From: PoT sp049331405
GTDB taxonomy: Bacteria > Planctomycetota > Planctomycetia > Isosphaerales > Isosphaeraceae
Direction: 5' to 3'
Length of the DNA stretch: 64,000 bases
Assembly: GCF_049331405.1 (NCBI RefSeq)
Contig: NZ_CP186274.1
Location: 5,332,001 to 5,396,000 of the forward strand
Position numbers and translations under genes: made by a program. The notes beneath the pieces were generated by a model that saw only the letters and a program-made list of their open reading frames with translations, did no database searches and had not been told where the DNA came from. This document shows positions 1 to 10,037 of this stretch, one piece after another (position 1 is the stretch's first letter; each line of letters begins with the position of its first letter).

Positions 1-18
1 GCATCAACAAGCCTCGCC

Positions 19-1212
19 TCAGTCGGCGGCCGGCTTGGGGCCGTCCTTGGACGAGATGAACACGTCGTAGCCCGGGAAGTCCTTGAACAGCGACGCGGGC
101 TGGCTGAAGTTCGTGGCCAGGACGTCGGCCGGGTTGCCGGCGATCCACTGCGAGAGGTCGATCGTCTCGTAAATCCCCGTGTTGAACCCGATCAGGAGCC
201 GGCACGGGCCCTTGCCGACGTTCTCGATCGAGTGGCCGTAGCCTTGCGGGATGTAGCCGACGTCGCCCTGGGTCAGGGTCTCGGTCCGATAGCGGCCGTG
301 CGAGCCGAACATGGAAATGCTCACGTCCCCCTCGATGACGTACTGCCACTCGTCGGCGGTCGGGTGCCAGTGCAGCTCGCGGAGGCCGCCCGGCTCGAGG
401 TCGAGGACCACCGCGGTGATCGTCTTCGAGATCGGGAACGAGGTCGAGTCCACGCGCCACTCGCGTCCCCCCTTGAAGACCCGGTGGGGCGGCCGGGACA
501 GCAGGCCATACTTATGCGTCAGCGCCGGCGGCTTCCAGCCCTGGAGCGGCTTGGCCGGCTCCTCGGGGGGCAAGGCGCCCCGGGCGAAGTAGACCTCCTC
601 CTTGGGGAACTTGTCGAAGGCCGACTCGGGCAGGCCGAAGTTCTTGGCGAGGAGCGGCTTGGGGACGTGGCCGATCCAGTCGCTGATGCTGAACGTGCCG
701 AACTCGGAGAAGTACCCGTTGTCGAAGATGAGGATGAAGTGGCAGGGCTTGTCCCCGAGGCACTGGAGCATGTGCCCGTGGCCCCTGGGGAAGTACCAGA
801 TGTCTCCCGGCTCGAAGTCGTTCGTCTCGGCGCCGCCCTGCGGGTCGATGACCGTCGTCCGCACGCGGCCGGAGATGACGAAGGCCCACTCGGCGGCCGT
901 GGCGTGCCAGTGCAGTTCGCGCATGGCCCCCGGCTCGATCTTCATCGAGACCCCCGCGATCCCCTTGGAGATCGGCAGTTGCTCGACGGTCGCCTCCTTG
1001 CCGTAGCTGCCGCCGATGACCTTCCCCTCAGACTTCTCGAGCTCGAACTTGAACGTCGGCAGCTCCTTGCCGGAGAGGGCGGGGTCGGGCACGTTGTTCA
1101 TGAAGCTCGGGTCGCCGGCCTCGGCCGTCTTGCTGCCCGACAGCACGGCCGTCGTCGCCGCGGCGAGCCCGGCGGCCGCCGCCATGAAGTTGCGTCGCTG
1201 GATCTGGCTCAT
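19..1212 (-). CDS. Exported bicupin, oxalate decarboxylase family
   Basis: The 397-residue protein has a Tat-type N-terminus (RRNFMAAAAG, then a hydrophobic Ala-rich stretch), so it probably acts outside the cytoplasm. Two cupin domains follow. The first has H101, H103, E108 and H147 as likely Mn ligands (HWHATAAEW ... GHGH). The second repeats the pattern with HWHPTADEW and GYGH. After the first cupin comes FSEFGTF, in the place of the SENS lid of Bacillus OxdC; the lid Glu (E170 here), which acts as proton donor in decarboxylation, is kept. Known family reaction: oxalate to formate plus CO2. The start lies 4 nt after cydB, with AAGGA upstream, so it is the last gene of the cluster beginning at 6453. 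It could act on another small organic acid, but the lid favours decarboxylation over oxidation. Confidence 0.88.
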   Translation of the reverse strand: MSQIQRRNFMAAAAGLAAATTAVLSGSKTAEAGDPSFMNNVPDPALSGKELPTFKFELEKSEGKVIGGSYGKEATVEQLPISKGIAGVSMKIEPGAMRELHWHATAAEWAFVISGRVRTTVIDPQGGAETNDFEPGDIWYFPRGHGHMLQCLGDKPCHFILIFDNGYFSEFGTFSISDWIGHVPKPLLAKNFGLPESAFDKFPKEEVYFARGALPPEEPAKPLQGWKPPALTHKYGLLSRPPHRVFKGGREWRVDSTSFPISKTITAVVLDLEPGGLRELHWHPTADEWQYVIEGDVSISMFGSHGRYRTETLTQGDVGYIPQGYGHSIENVGKGPCRLLIGFNTGIYETIDLSQWIAGNPADVLATNFSQPASLFKDFPGYDVFISSKDGPKPAAD

Positions 1213-1216
1213 GGGA

Positions 1217-2317
1217 TCAAGTTCCTTGACGAGAGGGGGGGACGGGGTTCGCGTCGGCCGGTCCGGCGTCGCTCGAATACGGCCCGTCTCCGGCCACGAC
1301 CTTGCCCCGGATCGCGCTGAAGAGGTAAGCGAAATAGCCCAGGACCAGGATGAAGCCGACGGACCACCAGCCCAGGGCTACCGACATCCCGTAGCGGGCC
1401 GACATCGAGTTGGCGGCGGTGAGGCTGAAGGCCTCGGGGTCGATCGTCGACCGCAGCCAGTACGGGTAGTTGCCCGCCATCGCCGTGGCGACCATCCCGA
1501 AGATGAAGACCGACGACGAGAGGAACGCGGCAAGCTCCCGCCCTCGCTTCGGGAACCGGAAGGCCCCCACCGCCCCCGCTATTGCGAGCACGACGAACGC
1601 GAGGGTCCAAGGACGCTTGAGGAATCCGTAGAAGACCTCGGGCCGGATCCAGGCGGTCGCCGCCGTCACCACGACCCAGAGGATCATCGCCGCCATCCAA
1701 ACGTCGCGGGCCAGGGCGAGGCAGCGGTCCCGGACCGGGCCGGTCGTCCGCCAGGCGAGGTACAGCGCCCCATGCCCGGCGAGCGAGACCAGGGCGAAGA
1801 CCCCGACCAGCCCCGTGTACCAGTCGATGAGCCCGAGATGGCGGTCGGTCCGGAAGTTCGTGAACAGGGGCATTCCGCGCAGGCCCTTCTCGTCGATCGG
1901 GACGCCCCGGATGAGGTTCCCCAGGGCGACTCCGAAAATCAGGGCGCAGGCCAGCGACGCCAGCGAAAAGACCGTGTCCCAGAACTCACGCCAGAGGGGG
2001 TTCTCCTGATGCGAGCGGAACTCGATGGCGATGCCGCGGAGGATCAGGAGCCAGAGCAGGATCATCAAGGCCATGTAGAAGCCGCTGAACCCCGTGGCAT
2101 AGACCTTCGGGAATGCCATGAAGAGGAGGCCGCCGGCGGCGATCAGCCAGACCTCGTTGCCATCCCAGACCGGGCCGATCGCGGCCAGTATGGTCTTGCG
2201 CTCGTCGGCGGTCTTCGCGACGATCCGATGCAGGATCCCGACGCCGAAGTCGAAGCCATCGAGCACGGCATAGCCGGCGAGCATCGCGGAGACGATCGCG
2301 AACCAGGTCGCTTCCAT
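1217..2317 (-). CDS. cydB: Cytochrome bd ubiquinol oxidase subunit II
   Basis: The 366-residue integral membrane protein starts MEATWFAIVSAMLAGYAVLD and has the GFDFGVG and IGPVWDGNEVWL segments typical of CydB, followed by repeated transmembrane helices. Length agrees with the family. CydB pairs with CydA to form the quinol:O2 oxidoreductase in the cytoplasmic membrane. The open frame extends further upstream, but that extension only shadows cydA. The ATG at 2317 lies 11 nt after the cydA stop, the normal arrangement. The bicupin gene starts 4 nt beyond its stop. No CydX-like small subunit or CydDC exporter is visible. Confidence 0.95.
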   Translation of the reverse strand: MEATWFAIVSAMLAGYAVLDGFDFGVGILHRIVAKTADERKTILAAIGPVWDGNEVWLIAAGGLLFMAFPKVYATGFSGFYMALMILLWLLILRGIAIEFRSHQENPLWREFWDTVFSLASLACALIFGVALGNLIRGVPIDEKGLRGMPLFTNFRTDRHLGLIDWYTGLVGVFALVSLAGHGALYLAWRTTGPVRDRCLALARDVWMAAMILWVVVTAATAWIRPEVFYGFLKRPWTLAFVVLAIAGAVGAFRFPKRGRELAAFLSSSVFIFGMVATAMAGNYPYWLRSTIDPEAFSLTAANSMSARYGMSVALGWWSVGFILVLGYFAYLFSAIRGKVVAGDGPYSSDAGPADANPVPPSRQGT

Positions 2318-2328
2318 GGGGGGTCGTC

Positions 2329-3654
<1,326 letters not shown>

Positions 3655-3703
3655 CTCCGTCCCTCCATCCGAGTTCGAGGTCGCATGTGGTCCTCCCCAC
3701 TAT

Positions 3704-4084
3704 TTAGCAGGCGGCCGAGGGATTGGGGAACGCATAGGCGTCATCCGCCTCTTCGCCGGCGGGACGGTCGATGCAGGCGAAGTCCTTCTCGAGGAGCACG
3801 CGGACGACCCCCGCATCCACCGGCTGCTGGTGGTCGAAGCCGACGCGATCCCCCTCGAGCCAGGCCTCGGCGTCGTCGGGGTCGATCCGGACCGTGAGCC
3901 GCCCGTCCTCATAAGACGCCCAGGGGCGATCGCGAGTGACCGAGCCCGTCTCGACCGAGTAGGAGAAGGCCGCCACCGGGCCGAACCGGAGCGTATCCAC
4001 AATCCGCCCCCGCTCGACGAGCGTTTCGATGTCACGGCGATCCAGTCGGATGCGGATCGAATTGCCCTTGAGTCGCAGCTTCAT
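3704..4084 (-). CDS. DUF7009-like small protein coupled to the FdhF gene
   Basis: This soluble 126-residue protein starts MKLRLKGNSIRIRLDRRDIE, an N-terminus I associate with DUF7009 proteins found beside molybdopterin oxidoreductases; the name is from memory and moderately certain. It appears beta-rich, with no signal peptide, transmembrane segment or metal-binding cysteine cluster; its only Cys residues are near the C-terminus. Its ATG overlaps the stop of the upstream FdhF-type gene by 4 nt, so the two are probably translationally coupled. cydA follows 49 nt downstream. Biochemical function is unknown. Context suggests a role in maturation, stability or regulation of the oxidoreductase, which is inference. 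Confidence 0.85.
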   Translation of the reverse strand: MKLRLKGNSIRIRLDRRDIETLVERGRIVDTLRFGPVAAFSYSVETGSVTRDRPWASYEDGRLTVRIDPDDAEAWLEGDRVGFDHQQPVDAGVVRVLLEKDFACIDRPAGEEADDAYAFPNPSAAC

Positions 4085-6453
4085 CGCGCTTCTCCGTTCG
4101 AAGGGACCACGGGCCTTGCGGGGACGATCTCGACGATCAGGTGCTTCATCAGCGGCTGATCGCTCTGAGAGCTGTAGTCGCCGATGGGGCAGAGCACGTT
4201 CATCTCCGGCATGTATCCCATCGTGCTGCCCCGAGGCAGGTTGTAAGGCACGGCACGGTAGCCGCGGAGTGACCGCGTCGAGCCGTCCCTGGCGAAGCTG
4301 GTGATGTCGACGAGGTCGAACTTGCCGAGCCCGCGCTCACGCATATCTTCGATATTCATGAACACGAGAGTGCGCAGGTTCTTGATCCCGCGATAACGGT
4401 CGTCGTCGGAGTAGATCGTCGTGTTCCACTGGTCGTGCGACCGCATCGTGCCGAGGAGCAGCCTGTCCCCCTTCGGCGCGACATCGGCCAGGCCGGGCCT
4501 CGAGAAGTTGGCGAGTTTGGTGTCGGTGAGGAAGACCAGCTCCCGCGCCGGCTGCTTGAGGCGGAACCCGAGCGGCTGGCGGACGCGGCGGTTGAAATCC
4601 TCGAAGCCGCAGATGGCCTCGGCCATCGTGTCGCGGATGAGGTCGTACTCGACCGCGTAGTCGGCCCAGGGGGTCTTCGTGTCGGGCAGCGACGCCCGGG
4701 CCATCCCCGCGATGATCTCGATCTCCGACTTGAGATGCTTCGATCGCGGCTCCTTCATGCCGAAGGAGAGGTGGACCATGCTCATCGAGTCCTCGACCGT
4801 GATCCCCTGCAACTCGCCGTTCTTGCCGTGATCCTTCTCGGTCCGGCCGAGGCAAGGGAGGATCAGGGCGTCGCGGCCGTGGACGATGTGGCTGCGATTG
4901 AGCTTGGTGCTGACCTGCACGGTCAGGTCGCAGTTGCGGAGCGCCGGGTAGGTGTAGGCGGTGTCGGGGGCGGCGAGGGCGAAGTTGCCCCCCATGCCCA
5001 CGAAGACCTTCACCTCGCCCCGCATCATCGCCGGGATCACGCGGACGGTGTCGAGCCCGTGCTTCCTGGGCGACCTGATGCCGCAGGCCTGATCGAGCTT
5101 CGCGAGCCAGGCCTCGGTCGGCTTGTGGTCGATGCCGCAGGTGCGGTTCCCCTGGACGTTGGAATGCCCCCGGATCGGGCAAGGCCCGGCCCCTTCCCGG
5201 CCGATGTTGCCTCGCATCAGGAGGACGTTGACGATCTCGCGGATGGTGTCCCCCGCGTGCTCCTGCTGGGTCACGCCGAGGCACCAGGCGATGATCGCCG
5301 ACTGCGACTTGCGGTAGACCTCCCCCACCTCGCGGATCGTCGCCGTCGAGAGTCCCGACTGGAGCTCGATCTCATCCCAGGAAGTCGACTCCACCTGGGC
5401 CTTGTACTCTTCGAAGCCGGACGTATATCGCTCGATGAAGAGGTGGTCGAGCACCTTGGGGTCGGTCTTCGAGGCCTCGATCAGGTGCTTGGCCACGCCT
5501 CGCATCAGGGCGAGGTCCCCCGCGATCCTCGGCTGGACGTTCATCGTGCTCGTGTTGGTCGACTGGAAGGTCGCCATGCGGAGGATGTCGTGGGGCACGA
5601 TCGTGCGGCGGGCGGCGGCCTCGACGAGCGGGTTGACGTGGATGATGCTCGCGCCTCGGCGATAGGCTTCCGCCAATGAGGTCAGCATCCTCGGCGCGTT
5701 CGAGGCCGCGTTGACCCCCATGACGATCAGGCAATCAGTCTTCTGCCAGTCGACGAGGTCGCACGTCCCCTTGCCCGTGCCGATGGCGGCCTGGAGCGCC
5801 CGGCCGCTCGCCTCGTGGCACATATTGGAGCAGTCGGGCAGGTTGTTCGTGCCGAGTTCCCGGGCCCAGAGCTGATAGAGGAACGTGGCCTCGTTGCTCA
5901 AGCGGCCCGACGTGTAATAGGCCGATTGGTCGGGGCTCTCCAGGGCTCGGATGTGCCGGCCGACCATGGCGAAGGCGTCATCCCAGGAGATGGGGACGTA
6001 CTTGTCGCTGGCCGCGTCGTACTGCAAGGGCTCGGTGAGCCGGCCGACGTCTTCGAGGGCGAAGTCGCTCCAGGTCGACAACTCGGTGACCGTGTGCTTG
6101 GCGAAGAATTCCGGGGTCGCCTGCTTCTTGGTCAGTTCCCAGGTGGCATGCTTGATGCCGTTCTCGCAGATGTCCATCGTGAGGCCGTGGCGGTCGTCGG
6201 GCCAGGCGCACCCGGGGCAATCATAGCCACCGTTCTCGTGGTTCATCTTGAAGACGACGCGCGTGCCGTCGATCAATTCTCGCTCGCGGATGAGGACCTT
6301 CGTCACGCTGATCGCGGCGCCCCAGGCCGCCGCCGGGTGGTGGTAGTCTTCCTGCGAGAACGCCCCCCCGGCGTTGGGGCCGCACCCGATGGCCGGGACG
6401 GGCTCGGGCGGCGTGGCGGGCGACTGTGTTTCGTCAAGCTTCGTATCGGACAT
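4081..6453 (-). CDS. FdhF/YdeP family molybdopterin oxidoreductase (formate dehydrogenase-like)
   Basis: The 790-residue protein belongs to the molybdopterin oxidoreductase superfamily. Near the N-terminus is DCPGCAWPDD (C79, C82), typical of the FdhF/YdeP group and reduced compared with the four-cysteine [4Fe-4S] motif of classical formate dehydrogenases. NMCHEASGR places C212-H213 where formate dehydrogenase H has Sec140-His141, consistent with a Cys-ligated Mo or W. The C-terminal dinucleotide-binding segment includes GDRLLLGTMRSHDQWNTT. No Tat signal is seen, so it is probably cytoplasmic. The start was set at 6453 rather than 6504 because GGTGGAGG lies just upstream. It overlaps the DUF7009 gene by 4 nt and heads the cluster leading to cydAB and the bicupin. 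Formate oxidation is the best guess, but many members lack a proven substrate. Confidence 0.9.
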   Translation of the reverse strand: MSDTKLDETQSPATPPEPVPAIGCGPNAGGAFSQEDYHHPAAAWGAAISVTKVLIRERELIDGTRVVFKMNHENGGYDCPGCAWPDDRHGLTMDICENGIKHATWELTKKQATPEFFAKHTVTELSTWSDFALEDVGRLTEPLQYDAASDKYVPISWDDAFAMVGRHIRALESPDQSAYYTSGRLSNEATFLYQLWARELGTNNLPDCSNMCHEASGRALQAAIGTGKGTCDLVDWQKTDCLIVMGVNAASNAPRMLTSLAEAYRRGASIIHVNPLVEAAARRTIVPHDILRMATFQSTNTSTMNVQPRIAGDLALMRGVAKHLIEASKTDPKVLDHLFIERYTSGFEEYKAQVESTSWDEIELQSGLSTATIREVGEVYRKSQSAIIAWCLGVTQQEHAGDTIREIVNVLLMRGNIGREGAGPCPIRGHSNVQGNRTCGIDHKPTEAWLAKLDQACGIRSPRKHGLDTVRVIPAMMRGEVKVFVGMGGNFALAAPDTAYTYPALRNCDLTVQVSTKLNRSHIVHGRDALILPCLGRTEKDHGKNGELQGITVEDSMSMVHLSFGMKEPRSKHLKSEIEIIAGMARASLPDTKTPWADYAVEYDLIRDTMAEAICGFEDFNRRVRQPLGFRLKQPARELVFLTDTKLANFSRPGLADVAPKGDRLLLGTMRSHDQWNTTIYSDDDRYRGIKNLRTLVFMNIEDMRERGLGKFDLVDITSFARDGSTRSLRGYRAVPYNLPRGSTMGYMPEMNVLCPIGDYSSQSDQPLMKHLIVEIVPARPVVPSNGEAR

Positions 6454-7037
6454 GTGGCCTCCACCGAGCGAGGGAGTGGATGTTCGACCCGATCCCAGCA
6501 TCACTCTGCGCGTCGTCCCAGGCGAGCCCCCGCAAGCGATGCGGGCATCGTCTCCAGGCCGACCACGTCGGGGCCCATCCCTCCACCACCATTAAGCGTA
6601 GCGGCAGGACACCGCCCCGTCACTGTTCGAGCCGAGATAACCGGGCCCTCGCGATCGAGATAGGCCCGGGCCTCCTTCCTGACCAAGGAGCGCGGCGATG
6701 ATGCTTATCCACCTCGCCCGATGTGCAGAAGTATACCGACGGCCGGCCGGAATCAACGGCCAATTCGGTGAGGATCACGCCCTCTCTGCGCCGTTCGGTC
6801 GATCGCCCTGGACCGCGACACCTTCGCGGTTCCGCTCGCCAAGAAGATTTTTGATCAAATTTTTGTCAACTCATTCTTTCATGCTCACATTCGCTAAAAC
6901 CGCCTCGCGACTCGTGTGGCCGTTGCGGCAATGGCCCCGGGGCCGATCTCGCTTGATGGCGAGGGGCGAAGCGGGTAGCTTAACTCTTGTTAAACCAAGG
7001 GAGAGCCGGCTCATGTTGGCAGGAGAACCAAAGGACG
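6454..7037. other. Intergenic region between divergent clusters; AT-rich tract
   Basis: No convincing gene. It separates the minus-strand FdhF cluster from the plus-strand DUF1592 gene, so promoters for both should lie here. A conspicuous AT-rich tract at about 6845-6900 contains the palindrome TTGATCAA. A short inverted motif TAACTCTTGTTA lies near 6980. No confident -35/-10 pair was identified. Confidence 0.5.
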
Positions 7038-10037
7038 ATGCGGACGACCTTGCCCCTGGCGATCCTGGGCGGCCTCATGCTGGCCGTCGTCGGATTGCGG
7101 ACGACGGCCGACGACGCGTCCGCGCGGCGCGAGCCCGCGTCGGACCCGGTCGATGCTCGCTTCCGTGAGCAGATCCGACCCTTCCTCGCGGCCCACTGCC
7201 TCCGGTGTCACGACAAAGACAAGCCCAAGGGCGACCTCGACCTGAGCGCCTTCGACACGGCCGATTCGGTGGCGAAAGACCTGCCCCGCTGGGCGCTCGT
7301 CCTGGAGCATCTCGAGGCCGGCTCGATGCCCCCCGCGAAGGCGAAGCCGCAGCCCTCCGCCGAGGCCCGGCACGCGGCGATCGCCTGGATCGGCGACGTC
7401 CGCAAACGCGAGGCGACGAGGAATGCGGGCGACCCCGGCCCCGTCCCGGCGCGTCGCCTCAGCAATGCCGAATATGACAATACGATCCGGGACCTCACGG
7501 GCGTCGACCTGCGACCGACCCGGGAATTCCCCGTCGACCCGGCCAACAAGGAAGGCTTCGACAACTCGGCCGAGTCGCTCGCCATGTCCCCGGCCCTGGT
7601 AAAGAAGTACCTGGCGGCCTCGAGGATGGTGGCGGACCACCTCGTCCTGAAGCCGGATAGCCTGGCCTTCGCCCCCCACCCGATGCTCGCGGACACCGAC
7701 CGCGATAAATATTGCGTCAAGTCCATCATCGACTTCTACGCACGCCAGCATACGGATTACGCCGACTACTTCCTCGCCGCCCGGCGATTCCAGCACCGCG
7801 CGGCCCTGGGCAAGCCCGACGACACCCTCGACGCCATCGCCCGATCGAACGGCCTCAGCCCGAAATACCTGGCGACCCTCTGGTCGATCCTGACCAATCC
7901 CACCGAGCCCTTCGGCCCGATCGCCGCGTTGCAGGTGTTGTGGCATGACCTGCCCGCGCCGGCCGACAAGAACGAAGATGCCGCGAAGGCCGGTTGCATC
8001 CGCATGCGGGACTTCGTCGTCAACCTCCGCAAGCGTCTGGTGCCCGAGGTGAAGAACCTCACCGCAAATAAGATCGACGAGGGGACTCAGCCTTTCGTGC
8101 TCTGGAAGAACCGGCAGATGGCCGCGAACCGCATGCGTTACGCCGGCGGGGCCCTGCAGATCCCGACGGCCGAACTCGGGCTCCAGGGCGAGGCCCTCAA
8201 GGCGATGGAGACGCCCAAAGGCCCCGAAGACGCGAAGCGATTCGAGGCGACCTTCGACCGCTTCTGCCATGACTTCCCCGACGCCTTCCTCGTCTCGGAG
8301 CGGGCCCGGGTCTACCTCAACGGCGAGGACAAGGGGAACGGCGGCCGACTCCTGAGCGCCGGCTTCCACAGCATGACCGGCTACTTCCGCGACGACGGGC
8401 CTCTCTCAGAGTTGATGCTCGATGAGGAAGGCCGGCGCGAGCTCGACCGGCTCTGGCGCGAGTTCGATTTCATCACCAACGCCCCCATGCGGCAGTACAC
8501 GAGCTATCTCTGGTACGAGCGGGCCGAGACGGGGTTCCTCCGCGGCGACACGGCCTTCGACTTCGTCCGCGCCGAGGACAAGGACGCCGCCTCCGAGGCC
8601 AAGATGGGCCGGCTGGCGAAGGTCTATCTGGCGAAGGCCCGGCGGCTCAAGGCGAGCGACGAGGCGGTCCGTGCCATCGAGGATCAGTACCGGATCTTCG
8701 CCGAGACCATCAATCGTGTCGAAGCCGATCGCCGCGAGTCCGAACCTCGACACGTCGAGGCCCTCCAGGCATTCGCTCGAAAAGCCTATCGCCGTCCTCT
8801 CTCGCCCGAGGAACGGCAAGGGGTGGCCGACTTCTACAAGGCCCTCCGCGAGCAGGACGGGCTGAGCCATGAGGACGCCGTGCGCGACACGGTCGTCAGC
8901 ATCCTCATGTCCCCCCACTTCTGCTACCGCGTCGACCTGCCGAGTAAAGGCGAAGGCAACGACGGGAAGAAGGCGATCCGCCCGCTGTCGGATCTCGACC
9001 TCGCCAGCCGCCTGAGCTACTTCCTCTGGGCGAGCCAGCCCGACCAGGAGTTGCTCTCTTGCGCCGAGGCGGGCGAGTTGCACAAGCCCGAGGTCCTCGC
9101 GGCGCAGGCCCGGCGGATGCTGCACGACGACCGCGTTCGCGGCCTCGTGACGGAGTTCGCCGGCAACTGGCTCGACTTCCGCCGGTTCGAGGAGCACAAC
9201 AGCGTCGACCGGGGCCGGTTCCCCGCGTTCGACGACGAGTTGCGTCGGTCGATGTTCGAGGAGCCGATCCGGTTCTTCCTCGACGTCGTCCGCAACGACC
9301 GCCCGGTCTCGGAGTTCCTCCAGGGCAAGCACACGTTCGTCAACGCCCCCCTGGCCCGCCATTACGGCATGCCCGCCAACGGCGCAGGGGCCGACGTCTG
9401 GGTGCGGGTCGACGACGCGACGAAATACGGCCGCGGCGGCCTGCTGCCGATGGCGGCCTTCCTGACCAGGAACTCCCCCGGCCTGAGGACGAGCCCGGTT
9501 AAGCGGGGCTACTGGGTCGTCAAGCGGCTCCTGGGCGAGAACATCCCCGCCCCGCCGGCCAACGTCCCCGAGTTGCCCGACGACGAATCCAAGCTCGGCG
9601 AGCTGACCCTCCGCGAAACCCTGAGCCGGCACCGGGCCGACAAGGCCTGCGCCGGCTGCCACGAGCGGTTCGACGCGATCGGCCTGGCCTTCGAAGGGTA
9701 TGGGCCCGTCGGCGAGGCCAGGACGCTCGACCTCGGCAATCGGCCCATCGACACCAAGGCGACCTTCCCCGGCGGATCCGAAGGGGTCGGGGTCGAAGGG
9801 CTCCGCGCCTACCTCGAGTCGTCCCGCCGCGACGACTTCGTCGAGAACCTCTCCCGCAAGCTCCTGGCCTATGCCCTCGGGCGGAGCCTCCAGCCCTCTG
9901 ACGACGAGACGATCTCGGCCATGAGAACCAGGCTGACCGCCGACGGCGGCCGCTTCGGCGCCCTGGTCGAATCGATCGTCACCAGCCCGCAGTTCCGGAA
10001 CAAACGCATCGCAGGCGACCAGGCGGAGTCACTCTGA
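7038..10037 (+). CDS. Planctomycete cytochrome c / DUF1592-family protein
   Basis: The 999-residue protein has a signal peptide (MRTTLPLAILGGLMLAVVG) followed by a planctomycete cytochrome c-type domain with CLRCH (C54, C57, H58). The order DUF1587, DUF1595, DUF1592, DUF1588 and DUF1585 can then be followed; RRLSNAEYDNTIRDLTGVDL marks DUF1587 and the C-terminal YALGRSLQPSDDE marks DUF1585. A second CAGCH lies at C871-H875. Two covalent c hemes are therefore likely and the protein should be periplasmic. The ATG at 7038 was preferred to the in-frame start at 6987 because the signal peptide begins there. Its TGA overlaps the start of the DUF1552 gene by 1 nt. Such pairs are highly expanded in planctomycetes; the substrate is unknown. 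Confidence 0.92.
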   Translation: MRTTLPLAILGGLMLAVVGLRTTADDASARREPASDPVDARFREQIRPFLAAHCLRCHDKDKPKGDLDLSAFDTADSVAKDLPRWALVLEHLEAGSMPPAKAKPQPSAEARHAAIAWIGDVRKREATRNAGDPGPVPARRLSNAEYDNTIRDLTGVDLRPTREFPVDPANKEGFDNSAESLAMSPALVKKYLAASRMVADHLVLKPDSLAFAPHPMLADTDRDKYCVKSIIDFYARQHTDYADYFLAARRFQHRAALGKPDDTLDAIARSNGLSPKYLATLWSILTNPTEPFGPIAALQVLWHDLPAPADKNEDAAKAGCIRMRDFVVNLRKRLVPEVKNLTANKIDEGTQPFVLWKNRQMAANRMRYAGGALQIPTAELGLQGEALKAMETPKGPEDAKRFEATFDRFCHDFPDAFLVSERARVYLNGEDKGNGGRLLSAGFHSMTGYFRDDGPLSELMLDEEGRRELDRLWREFDFITNAPMRQYTSYLWYERAETGFLRGDTAFDFVRAEDKDAASEAKMGRLAKVYLAKARRLKASDEAVRAIEDQYRIFAETINRVEADRRESEPRHVEALQAFARKAYRRPLSPEERQGVADFYKALREQDGLSHEDAVRDTVVSILMSPHFCYRVDLPSKGEGNDGKKAIRPLSDLDLASRLSYFLWASQPDQELLSCAEAGELHKPEVLAAQARRMLHDDRVRGLVTEFAGNWLDFRRFEEHNSVDRGRFPAFDDELRRSMFEEPIRFFLDVVRNDRPVSEFLQGKHTFVNAPLARHYGMPANGAGADVWVRVDDATKYGRGGLLPMAAFLTRNSPGLRTSPVKRGYWVVKRLLGENIPAPPANVPELPDDESKLGELTLRETLSRHRADKACAGCHERFDAIGLAFEGYGPVGEARTLDLGNRPIDTKATFPGGSEGVGVEGLRAYLESSRRDDFVENLSRKLLAYALGRSLQPSDDETISAMRTRLTADGGRFGALVESIVTSPQFRNKRIAGDQAESL

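Noticed and set aside
232..1320. Long plus-strand open frame over the bicupin gene
   Set aside because: It is the antisense shadow of a clear bicupin gene; its composition (Arg, Val, Leu, Gly, Asp repeats) is typical of high-GC antisense frames. The same holds for the long frames opposite most genes here, for example 42222-45410 and 20033-22339.
6501..6686. Short minus-strand frame upstream of the FdhF gene
   Set aside because: No ribosome-binding site, domain or hydrophobic pattern.
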